Source: an uncultured Bacteroides sp. (GTDB taxonomy: Bacteria; Bacteroidota; Bacteroidia; Bacteroidales; Bacteroidaceae). Taken from it: 15,471 nt of DNA. Below, in pieces: positions 6,579-15,300 of this stretch. A program made the position numbers and the translations under genes. Numbering within the stretch: position 1 is the first letter of the stretch; every line of letters starts with the position of its first letter. The notes beneath the pieces were generated by a model, which was not told the origin of the DNA, did no database searches, and was given only the letters and a program-made list of their open reading frames with translations. Location of the stretch: assembly GCA_900556625.1 (NCBI GenBank), contig USPQ01000063.1, positions 1 to 15,471 of the forward strand, read 5' to 3'.

Positions 6579-7301
6579 ATGACCAAACAACGATTCCTTG
6601 CAATTATCTATCTACTGATAGGGATAATACTGCCCGCCATGGCGCAGACGTTTACGGAACAGAAGAAAACTTATCCTGTCAGTGCCGACGGTAGCAAATA
6701 CGTAGTCAGCGGGTTTACTTCTTTCAGCCCGGCAAGCGATGAGCATATCTACGCCAACGCACTATTGTGGACGGTGGAGAACGTCTGTCCGAAGCTACGT
6801 GAAGGAATAACGGAAGCCAACGTACCGGCCAAAAGTTTCAGTTGCGACCTGGTACTCGCCTCGCAAGCAGATTCAAAGCAGAACAACACCTATTATTGCA
6901 AAGCCATTTTCCGGGTAGCGGAAGGCAAGCTGGTCTACTATCTCTCTGATGTCCTGATAGAATCGTCGGTACTTGTAATGAAGAAAGTCACCGCCATGGA
7001 GAAACTGCAACCGGAGAAGAAAGCGTCGCACAAGGAGATAATGGATGATTTCGTACAGGTGGAATCGCAAATGCTCAACCGGATGTTCGACTTCATCGCC
7101 ACACATCAACTTTCACCGATCACCCATTGGAACGAGATCAGTATCGGTAAACCGGTGAAAGGTATGACCGAGGATGAATGCCGCCTGGCTTTCGGCAAAC
7201 CGCAAACGGTTCTGGAATCAAACGGAGAAGTGCAGTGGATGTACTCCAGCTCCTTTTATGTTTTCTTCAAGAACGGACGTGTGGAAACGATTATCAAATA
7301 A
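6579..7301 (+). CDS. Secreted protein with BamE-like C-terminal segment (240 aa)
   Basis: Two ATGs lie in frame at 6576 and 6579. GGAG at 6571-6574 is one base from the first and four from the second, so 6579 is the better start. Residues 1-22 are a signal peptide ending AMA before Q23. The main body (about 40-180) is mixed alpha/beta with no motif I can name; it resembles the loosely defined Bacteroides DUF4468-type secreted proteins but I cannot confirm that. The last 50 residues (ISIGKPVKGMTEDECRLAFG onward, then VQWMYSSSFYVFFKNGRVETI) have the order of a BamE/SmpA-OmlA unit: GMT-x-E helix, GKP turn, then two strands ending in a ...FKNGRV hairpin. In BamE this fold mediates contacts in the outer-membrane assembly machine; here only the fold is suggested. 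The gene follows a terminator 20 bp upstream and no clear promoter is seen. Confidence 0.75.
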   Translation: MTKQRFLAIIYLLIGIILPAMAQTFTEQKKTYPVSADGSKYVVSGFTSFSPASDEHIYANALLWTVENVCPKLREGITEANVPAKSFSCDLVLASQADSKQNNTYYCKAIFRVAEGKLVYYLSDVLIESSVLVMKKVTAMEKLQPEKKASHKEIMDDFVQVESQMLNRMFDFIATHQLSPITHWNEISIGKPVKGMTEDECRLAFGKPQTVLESNGEVQWMYSSSFYVFFKNGRVETIIK

Positions 7302-7373
7302 GTTTAGAAACATATAGATAATCTATAAGAAAAAGAAGCATCAATTGAATATTCACTACGTACGCCTATATAC

Positions 7374-7411
7374 AAAAAAGAATAGCTGCTTTATCACAAG
7401 ACAGCTATTCT
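7374..7411 (-). terminator. Intrinsic terminator of the SusCD operon
   Basis: Perfect 10-bp inverted repeat 7379-7388/7402-7411 with a 13-nt loop; read on the minus strand the stem is followed by six T's (7379-7374). It lies about 165 nt past the stop codon of the last operon gene, giving a long 3' UTR. On the plus strand no T run follows, so it acts in one direction only. The rest of 7302-7574, the gap between the convergent genes, shows nothing else convincing. Confidence 0.8.
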
Positions 7412-7574
7412 ACATAATTAATGTAAGCTAAATCATCTTTCAAAGAATTTATGATCCGACTTACTCTAAGCTCGCTTGCTTACATATATTCAAAACATGT
7501 TATTTATTCTAGTATCTTTCATGTCGCTGTATCTTTAGTATTAAGTCATTCTACATTCCAGCATATAACTTGTT

Positions 7575-8615
7575 TCATTGGTGTTCCATTACAATATCAA
7601 CCGCATACCCGTAACTTTTTCCGGCAAACTGGCCTCCGTTTTCCCATTTCTTATCAAAAATGCCGTACATAAATCCGTCTACTTTATGATCTTTCCATGT
7701 TCCATCATCTTTAAACTCAAAGAATGGTAATCCTGCTTTTGTAAACTGCAAATCAGCAACATACATGATATTTCCTCCCCAAGTTAATACATTAGCCGCT
7801 TTATCATACGCACAGAGATAAATGTAATTAGGAGAGATAAATCCCAAATACTGATTATCAAAGTTGATAACCAGCCGTCCGTCAGTCAATACAGCTTTAA
7901 AAGGTACACCATTATTGAGCGGAACATCTTTTGCTATCAAATCATACACTCCCTTCTCATCTGTTGCCGTAAAGGTACAACTACCCGTATAACGTTTTCC
8001 GTCATTACGGGTATGCATCATAGTATATGTACCGGACAATCCTCGCTGAACGCAAGTCGCCGACCATTCATTTTTCCCACTCTGAACGGTCAACGTCCCT
8101 TCCCGATAATCCGTACCGTCCAACATAGGAGAAACCACCACATGAAGCTGATCGCCTTTCAATTCATAAGTCAGCCATTCGGCAGTAGATTGAATACTAT
8201 ATTCGCGCCGGGTATGCAAAGTGAAAACAGCTTCACCCCCTTGCATAAGAAAATCCTTTGTACCTTCTACATCACAAATAAAAGTATCGCCCAACTGGGT
8301 CACGGGAACTTGCAATATATCTTCCCCGGATTGTATGACCACCATTGTGGTACGACTGGATATAGAAAGATTAGCCTCAACAACCAAACTGACTTCCTGA
8401 TCGGACACACTGGCTACCTTACACCAAGCGACATCCGAGGTGGCACTTACCTGTTTACCGCCTGACAGTTCAATAGTTCCTGTGCCACCATCCGCAGAAA
8501 ACTTAACATCCGACCTTATCGCCTTTAATGCTACATCCGCCGTATCCTTATCATCACTACAACCAATAGCCGACAAGCATAGCACACAAAGTAATATAGA
8601 ATATATTTTTCTCAT
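7575..8615 (-). CDS. Surface lipoprotein with two BACON-like domains (346 aa)
   Basis: Last gene of the operon. The start is placed at 8615 because AGGA precedes it by six bases; an in-frame ATG at 8621 directly abuts AGGA. The signal peptide ends in lipobox AIGC with C19, followed by SDDKD, an acidic stretch like the Bacteroides signal for export to the cell surface. Residues about 30-108 and 112-192 look like two BACON (Bacteroidetes-associated, Ig-like) domains: each has a G-rich opening strand (SADGGTGTIEL; LMQGGEAVFTL), a central aromatic (AWC; EWL) and a closing pattern (RTTMVVIQSG...VPVTQ; REGTLTVQSG...ATCVQRG). Residues 193-346 form a beta-rich C-terminal domain I cannot name. BACON domains usually serve as spacers or ligand-binding units on surface proteins. 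There is a 14-bp gap to the DUF4302 gene. Likely a ligand-binding partner of the importer; no catalytic motif seen. Confidence 0.82.
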   Translation of the reverse strand: MRKIYSILLCVLCLSAIGCSDDKDTADVALKAIRSDVKFSADGGTGTIELSGGKQVSATSDVAWCKVASVSDQEVSLVVEANLSISSRTTMVVIQSGEDILQVPVTQLGDTFICDVEGTKDFLMQGGEAVFTLHTRREYSIQSTAEWLTYELKGDQLHVVVSPMLDGTDYREGTLTVQSGKNEWSATCVQRGLSGTYTMMHTRNDGKRYTGSCTFTATDEKGVYDLIAKDVPLNNGVPFKAVLTDGRLVINFDNQYLGFISPNYIYLCAYDKAANVLTWGGNIMYVADLQFTKAGLPFFEFKDDGTWKDHKVDGFMYGIFDKKWENGGQFAGKSYGYAVDIVMEHQ

Positions 8616-8629
8616 AGTCATTCCTTTTT

Positions 8630-9904
8630 TTATTCATGTTTAACAAGAGTGATAAATGCAAAACGAGATTCGGCATAAGCCTTATATTCACCCGCCTTGC
8701 TCCACAGAATCATACCGCGAGTTACAAAATCAGCTTTCCTTCCGTCGTCTACAAACTCATATTCGTTGTCAGAACCTTCTTTCAGTTTGCCGTACATACC
8801 ATTCACAAAATCAGTTCCTCCATACGTCAGGCTTCCGGGATTCACCATCCAAATGCTCAAATAAGCTTCACTACCGTCCGTCAACTTCTGATTCAGGAGC
8901 TCCATACGCCGTTCTGCCTTATTATAAATCATTGTCAGATCAATCGGCAACATACCTTTAATTGTATAACTTTTCATATCCTCTTTCTTCACTAACTCGA
9001 TTTCCAGAGACAATACAGGAGTATTCTCACCACGTCGGTAATTCATCGTATACTTGCCCAAATATTGTGCGTAAATGATATATTCCGGATCATAATCCAC
9101 TTTCAACACAACATCCGGAGCATTTTCAGCTACCAGTGTTTCATTTGCAGCCGACCAAGTAAAGCGGTGCAGCTCTTTGCCACCAACTTCCACCGGAAGA
9201 TAAAACTGTATTCCTGTTGCCGTCGGCATGAAAGAAGTAGACGTTTCCTGTCCGTCATATACCACATTAAATGTATGGGAATCCGTATAAAGCAGAGCCA
9301 GTTCTTTCCCATTCATCATGCCACTGAACCCCAATACCCCTTCCAAACGGTTCATTTCTTCATCCACTCGGATAGCAGCAGCCAGATAAGGTGTAGCATC
9401 TTCCGCCAGACGGGTCATACGAATTATATTTTTCGTTTTCTTCCCTCGAAGGACAATCTCATTCTCAGTATGCGAGCGCAAAAGAAATTCATAATCACCC
9501 TCATACCCTTTGCCCGTTCCTGCTCCTCCGGATATATCCGAATCAGAGAAATAATGGAACAAGCTATTATAAGTGTCAAAGTTAAGGGTCGGTCCGATAT
9601 CCTTCTTAATAGAAAAAAGGCTCTCTTCCGTTTCCTCCGGTTTCCCAAAAGCATCAGTAGAAATAGTCACTTTATCCCCTCCTTTAAACTTCATAATGTA
9701 GTTGAAACCACCATATATCTGCGAAGAATGCGGATAATACTCCATTAACCACCCGTGCTCGGAACTTACCAGCAAATCATGATATTCTTGAACGGCTTCT
9801 TCTACCCGCTGGGCAACAGGTTTATCGTATACATCATCTACATCCTGCACACACGAAAAGCAGACAGTGGCAAATGCCAGTAAAGTATAAATCAGTTTTT
9901 TCAT
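8630..9904 (-). CDS. DUF4302 family surface lipoprotein (424 aa)
   Basis: The start at 9904 is preferred over an in-frame ATG at 9973, because 9904 gives a proper lipoprotein signal (MKKLIYTLLAFATVCFSC, Cys 18) and does not overlap the upstream gene. The acidic VQDVDD after the Cys fits surface export. The early block VEEAVQEYHDLLVSSEHGW, followed by LMEYYP and a GG-x-NYIMKF strand, is what I recognise as DUF4302. The rest is beta-rich with many aromatic and acidic positions. Function is unknown; the family is typically found beside SusC/SusD and the HExxH lipoprotein, as here. It lies 16 bp after the metallohydrolase gene and 14 bp before the BACON gene, so translation is probably coupled. 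A role in ligand binding above the transporter is inferred from position only. The lipobox -3 residue is Cys rather than Leu, a mild deviation. Confidence 0.85.
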   Translation of the reverse strand: MKKLIYTLLAFATVCFSCVQDVDDVYDKPVAQRVEEAVQEYHDLLVSSEHGWLMEYYPHSSQIYGGFNYIMKFKGGDKVTISTDAFGKPEETEESLFSIKKDIGPTLNFDTYNSLFHYFSDSDISGGAGTGKGYEGDYEFLLRSHTENEIVLRGKKTKNIIRMTRLAEDATPYLAAAIRVDEEMNRLEGVLGFSGMMNGKELALLYTDSHTFNVVYDGQETSTSFMPTATGIQFYLPVEVGGKELHRFTWSAANETLVAENAPDVVLKVDYDPEYIIYAQYLGKYTMNYRRGENTPVLSLEIELVKKEDMKSYTIKGMLPIDLTMIYNKAERRMELLNQKLTDGSEAYLSIWMVNPGSLTYGGTDFVNGMYGKLKEGSDNEYEFVDDGRKADFVTRGMILWSKAGEYKAYAESRFAFITLVKHE

Positions 9905-9920
9905 ATTCTCAGCGTTTGTT

Positions 9921-10790
9921 TTAATAAATATGATCCAAATCCAGTTCACTAATCTCATTAGTACGACGTGCAATCACTTTGCGAAGCAGATCAAGGTCCA
10001 CTTGCCAGGAATCTTTCATATACTTCTTCACCATTGCCAGCTTTTGGTCAATGATCGGTTTACCTTTTTCTCCAGCCAGAGTCATAACATTTTCCCACTG
10101 TGCTTCCGGATAAGTCAGGAAACAGGCTGTCACTTCAGCAATATCCTCACTCGGTTTACTACCGGCATACGGTGTGACAAATCCCAAAGGAGCGACCTCT
10201 GCCAATTTACGGTTCTGCCAACCGGTAGGTGTATAATTACCTGCACTAATCTTATCATAATCTACCGGATAATTTTTTTTCTGATGCAGAATGTGGGCAA
10301 ACTCATGATGCATCACCTTGAAGTAATATTCATTCATGCGGTCAACATTCGTCAAATCCAGCCAGTTACCCATATACAAAGTCACTTTCAGTCCGCCTTC
10401 GGCAGTTCCCAGTGTATACGTCCCCTTATCCCACGAAGCAGAACCTATAAGATGAATAACTTTCGGAGCACAAGCACGTGTAAAATCAAGACCTCCCACT
10501 TCATCATAGGCCTCCAGCCAGCAATGTTTCACTATCTTCGCCAATTTCACACTCAACCAAAAGTCCGTAGGTACAAGATTGTGCGTATAATCGGATTCAA
10601 TATGTTCCATTCTGTATTTAAAGTCGATGTTATAGGGATTGACGTAGTTTTCGAGTAACCAGCGGTCAAACTCACTCTTTTCTTTCTCTGATGCATCAAA
10701 AATACTCTGGTCTTCCAAGTCATCGTCCTGGCAGGCGAAGAAGTTGCTGCTCACCAGAATACAAAGCAAATATATATACCAATTTTTCAT
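9921..10790 (-). CDS. Substrate import-associated zinc metallohydrolase lipoprotein
   Basis: The start at 10790 gives 289 residues with a signal peptide ending FFAC (C20) and then QDDDLED, a strong acidic surface-export signal; an earlier ATG at 10814 would add eight residues before a sensible signal peptide. HHEFAH places the zinc motif HExxH at H162-E163-F164-A165-H166, with E163 as the catalytic base. The conserved block SEDIAEV at 214-220 probably supplies the third ligand (inference). This matches the TIGRFAM type described as import-associated HExxH lipoprotein (Peptidase_Mx1-like), which always neighbours SusC/SusD. It would cut peptides or proteins at the cell surface so that pieces fit the transporter, though cleavage has, to my knowledge, not been generally shown. 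It is 28 bp after susD and 16 bp before the DUF4302 gene. Confidence 0.9.
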   Translation of the reverse strand: MKNWYIYLLCILVSSNFFACQDDDLEDQSIFDASEKEKSEFDRWLLENYVNPYNIDFKYRMEHIESDYTHNLVPTDFWLSVKLAKIVKHCWLEAYDEVGGLDFTRACAPKVIHLIGSASWDKGTYTLGTAEGGLKVTLYMGNWLDLTNVDRMNEYYFKVMHHEFAHILHQKKNYPVDYDKISAGNYTPTGWQNRKLAEVAPLGFVTPYAGSKPSEDIAEVTACFLTYPEAQWENVMTLAGEKGKPIIDQKLAMVKKYMKDSWQVDLDLLRKVIARRTNEISELDLDHIY

Positions 10791-10818
10791 AATCAATTCT
10801 TTATTATCTAACATTAAA

Positions 10819-12321
10819 CTATCTTGGATTAGGCTGCATACCAGCCTCTACGACAGACGCCGGAATTTGAACAGCTTTACGGAGGTCGTGAGCTTTCAGC
10901 ACAATAGGAGATTCGTTCTCTATATTATGGGAAATCTCAATACCGAAACGCTTAATATCCTGCCACCTTTCCCCTTCGTGCACCGTCTCAATACGACGGG
11001 CATGAATGACTGCTTTCAGCAAATTTGTCTGTAATCCTGCTTCCAGAGCAAACTTGGGATCAAGTGGTTTACCGTTAGTCGTAGGATCTACTGTCTCATA
11101 AAAAAGATTCAGTTCATCTTTGTCGGGTACTTTAGTAGCCGCTTTAATACGATACCAATACTGTAAATCGTTCACTGCCTTATCATATTGCTTAGAGAGC
11201 ACATAAGCCTCAGCACGATTCAACAATGTCTTATCAGTGGTAAAAGCAAACGCAACCTGACGTCCATAATAACTACCTGTAATGGCATTGGCAATCTCTT
11301 TAAACTGGTCCATTTTAGGAACAAAAATAGACTGGTCACCATATCCCAAGACTGTTTCATATACTTTCAAACTACCATAAGGCCCCTTCGACCAGATGGT
11401 CTGTTTCTCACAAATCTCACGGCTATGACCGTAGCGATAAGCCGATTTATAGTTACTCCCCCACCATGACATCGTTTGCTGTAACATCAGATTAGCCGGT
11501 TCGTCGCTACTAATGTATGCCAGCGTATATTCCATAGAACTGGGAAATTGAGCATATCCTCCCATATTTCTCAACACAGATGACGGGTCCTCACCAATAG
11601 CCTCCGTAGCATAACGAATCGCCTTGTCGAACTTATTATAAAACAAATTGAATTGTGCGGCAAAAGCATAGGCTGCATTCTGATTGAAGTGATATAAGGG
11701 AATATCATAGGCCTCGGAACTAATCAGCGGTAATCCTTCTTCAATATCTTTATCAATCATGGCATACGTCTCTGCCAATGTACCACGCTCATATTGTACA
11801 CCGACATTTGTTTCGGGAGCAGTGATATAGGGTATTCCCAGATTAGTATCTGCATCATCCCCATAAGCCATACAGAATATTTTGGCTAAAGCAAAATGCC
11901 CATAGGCACGACACATCAGCGCTTCCCCCTTATAAGGCTGCGCCTCCTCCGGATCTCCCAGTTCTTCAATCGCCTGCAATGCCTGGTTAGCAGCAGCAAT
12001 CGCACTATAACATCCATTCCATAAATATCTTGGCGTATCTTGATTGATATCGGTCATTTCTTCCCAATAGTAACCCTGCATCAGTATATTGGAAGGAAAA
12101 CCATATTTTTCTCCATTGTCCATACGGTTGTCCGACATAAATTCTTCCATTTGTATGGATGAAGCTGTAGAATAGGCAGACATCAGCAAATCTTTCACTT
12201 TTCTCACAGAGTTCAATTCCGTACGCTGATCGGGCATGGTATCCAGATAACTTTCACATGAAGTAATCATGCACGTCAATGCGAGTGCCAGCAATAATAT
12301 TATTTTATTTCTTGTTTTCAT
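10819..12321 (-). CDS. SusD/RagB-family ligand-binding lipoprotein (500 aa)
   Basis: Surface lipoprotein that forms the lid over the SusC barrel and captures ligand. The signal peptide ends MITSC (C22), followed by the family hallmark ESYLDTMPDQR. The N-terminal half is helical and TPR-like (for example GEALMCRAYGHFALAKIFC, typical of SusD helices, about residues 135-155, and AYAFAAQFNLFYNKFDKAIRYA). The C-terminal end carries RRIETVHEGERWQDIKRFG and the closing QPNPR, a variant of the usual Q-NPGY ending. Length is normal. The ATG at 12321 lies 14 bp after the stop of susC, so translation is likely coupled. No second lipoprotein signal or truncation is seen. The ligand cannot be read from sequence; the operon context points to peptides or protein-derived material rather than a glycan. 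Confidence 0.96.
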   Translation of the reverse strand: MKTRNKIILLLALALTCMITSCESYLDTMPDQRTELNSVRKVKDLLMSAYSTASSIQMEEFMSDNRMDNGEKYGFPSNILMQGYYWEEMTDINQDTPRYLWNGCYSAIAAANQALQAIEELGDPEEAQPYKGEALMCRAYGHFALAKIFCMAYGDDADTNLGIPYITAPETNVGVQYERGTLAETYAMIDKDIEEGLPLISSEAYDIPLYHFNQNAAYAFAAQFNLFYNKFDKAIRYATEAIGEDPSSVLRNMGGYAQFPSSMEYTLAYISSDEPANLMLQQTMSWWGSNYKSAYRYGHSREICEKQTIWSKGPYGSLKVYETVLGYGDQSIFVPKMDQFKEIANAITGSYYGRQVAFAFTTDKTLLNRAEAYVLSKQYDKAVNDLQYWYRIKAATKVPDKDELNLFYETVDPTTNGKPLDPKFALEAGLQTNLLKAVIHARRIETVHEGERWQDIKRFGIEISHNIENESPIVLKAHDLRKAVQIPASVVEAGMQPNPR

Positions 12322-12335
12322 ACGCTTTCAACTAT

Positions 12336-15300
12336 TTAAAATCCAACTTTCAATGTCAAAGTAAACTGCTTGGGCACAGGTGCCGACACACCACCGGAAC
12401 GGAAGAATTCGGGGTCCTGCCCATTCAATTTCGAGTCTGCATAAAGCAGGGCAAGGTTCGTACCCTGTATTTTCAATCCGACACTACTGATAGGGGTAGA
12501 CTTCAGCCATTCTTTCGGAAAATCATAAGAAAGAGAAACCTCTTTCAAGCGGACGAAAGCACCACTGGCAATGCGTGCAGTAGAATAGTTATACGAATTG
12601 TAGGCAATACTCAGGTTCGCATATTGATTGCGTTCAAAAGAACTGGCCATTACAGGGATGTCCGTCACCTTTTCATCACCCGGCAACACCCAACGGTTCT
12701 TGAAATCTTTCGGAGTGGCATCCAAGTCACTATACGACGAACGGAACATCGGGTCCAAGCGGACTTTGTTACCACCGGAGTAAGTGACAAATACATTTAA
12801 GCGGAAATTCTTATAGGTAAAGATATTACCAATACTTCCTGTTATAGTCGGATCGGTAGGACCTTCATATTTAAGGAAATCCACATCTGTCGATTGTTGC
12901 AGGTTCAGACTGCCATAGTTTGCTTTCGTTACGGTTTTTCCGTTAAAACTGAATATCGGAAAGCCATCCGAATCCAATCCTTCGAACGGAATAGAAAACA
13001 AACCGCGTACCGGATAACCTTCACGGGCAAACCCAACGCCGGAGATCAAGTCGAATACACGCGAACGTGACTTGAAATCGGTTACTTCCGTCTTATTATA
13101 TCCGAATATGAAATCGGTAGACCATTGGAAGTTACGGCTTTCGATATTGCGGGTAGAGAGAGTAAATTCAAAGCCATGGGACTTCATAGAAGCTACGTTT
13201 GCCATACGTTCTACCGAACCACCGACACCTTGAGTTGTAATTGCACCGATCAAATCATAATTATCACGTTTGTACCACGCAGCTTCAAGATTGATACGGT
13301 TGTCAAGAAATCCCATATCCAAACCGATATTCATCTCATGCTTCTTTTCGTAGGTCAAATCACTGTTTTCAAGATCTACAATCTGTAATCCCGATTCAGA
13401 AACACCTGCCGACGGACGCCAAGGGGTATAGCTGTTAATAATAATCTTGGAGTTTGACACATTACTCGGACCTACATCAGCCGTCAAACTATACGAGGCT
13501 TTCAATGTAAAATGAGATAAAGCAGGTTCTAGTTTCTTGAAAAACTCCTCTTCATGCATATTCCATGCACCGGCAATATTCCAAGTAGGCAACCAGCGGG
13601 CAGAGCGTGACTTTCCCAAACGGTTGGAGCCTTCATAACGACCTGTGCCTGTAATGATATACCGTCCCTTATATGAGTAAGTGGCAGTTCCGAAGAAAGC
13701 TACGTTACGTTTCTTGGTATTAGTAAGGTCATAATAGTTTGTATTACCCTCGCGCAGTTTCTTGAAAGCAAGGTAATCAAAGAAAGGAATTTCACCGTTT
13801 TCATACTGCATCCCCCAGCCGTCAAAGCTATTTGCCGTACGATTTTGAGCATTCGATTCCATACCTGCATAAACGTTGACAATATGCGTATCATTAAACA
13901 CATCATTATATGAAGCAGCAGCACGGAAGTCATAGCTCAGCATCTTATATTGCGCTGTATTATAAAAACCTCCCTTAGGCAAGATAGACACCGGAAGTGC
14001 ATAAGGATCATCCGGATCTTTATACAGCCATGAGTTACGGTTGATAATCGTGCCATCTCCCATAGCCCGGTATGCCAATGCCTGGTTTGAGTTTTCGCGT
14101 ATTTTGTGTTCTTGTGATGTGGCGGAATACTTCAAGGCGCCTAAAGCGCTCAGTTCCAGTTTGCGGAAAAGTTTCCATTTCAATTCCGCCTGAAACTTCA
14201 AATCGATAACGTCCAAAGAGATATTATTGGCATTCAGTTCGTTGAAAATATTAAAATCAGAATAGTTACGCATATAATACTCGTTCGGATCAAGGGTTCT
14301 GGAAGTGTTCAGAGCATAACTATAAGGATTGATATCAAATCCACGGCTCACTGTGCCGGAAGCCGCATCAGAACTCTGTCCCAATGTTCCCGGAGCTTTC
14401 TGCTGACGATAAGAAGCATTGGCAATCACGTTGAGCGACAAGTCTTTGACTATCTTATAACTATTATTCAAATTAGCCGTGTATCGTTGCACCTTATTTT
14501 GCAACATCCAGCCGGGATCGACCATGGCACTTACTGAGACATAAGAAGTGGATTTCTCCGTACCGGTAGCATAACTGACGGAGTGATTCATCATAATGGC
14601 ATTACTGAAAAGCAAGTCGAACCAATCGGTATTTCTATATTCGGCTTCGCGCAGATAAGCATTCTGAGCTTCAGGAGTTTGAGCAAGACCATACATTCCG
14701 TTGGTTTTGTCATACCAGTTATTCAACTGATACATTTTCCCATACACACCACTATTGGAAGCACGATACACGCTGGCAAAGTTCAAATCACCTTTATCAC
14801 GCATTTCTTTATAAATCCCCATTTGGTCTTGAGAATTCATCAGGTTAAAGTTACGGTAAGACGGCTTCATCCGCATAGTAAACTCACCCGTGTAACTCAA
14901 CCTACTTGTACCTGCCTTACCCTGCTTAGTAGTAACAACAATCACACCCGACATTGCACGCGCTCCGTAAATAGAAGTTGCCGAACCGTCTTTCAATATT
15001 TGAAAACTCTCAATGTCATCTGCATTCAACCCCGCAATAGCCGAACTAATCAAAGTAACCGCATCTCCCGAAGATAATTGATCGGCACTGACTTCTACGA
15101 CATCGTCCATAATAACGCCATCTACTACCCACAATGGTTTGGAATTACCATAAATTGACGTGGCACCACGAACCCTGATTTTAGGAGCTGTACCAAAGGT
15201 ACCGGATACGTTTTGAACAGATACGCCGGCAGACCGGCCTTCCAGTCCACGGCTAATATCAGGCAGACCATCCAGCTTTACACTTGCCGCTGTCAAACGA

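Noticed and set aside
9065..9748. 227-codon plus-strand open frame opposite the DUF4302 gene
   Set aside because: It is a shadow of the DUF4302 coding sequence, with a composition rich in Ile, His, Phe and Ser and no recognisable features.
9905..9973. Longer start for the DUF4302 protein
   Set aside because: It would overlap the metallohydrolase gene and place 23 unrelated residues before a normal lipoprotein signal peptide.
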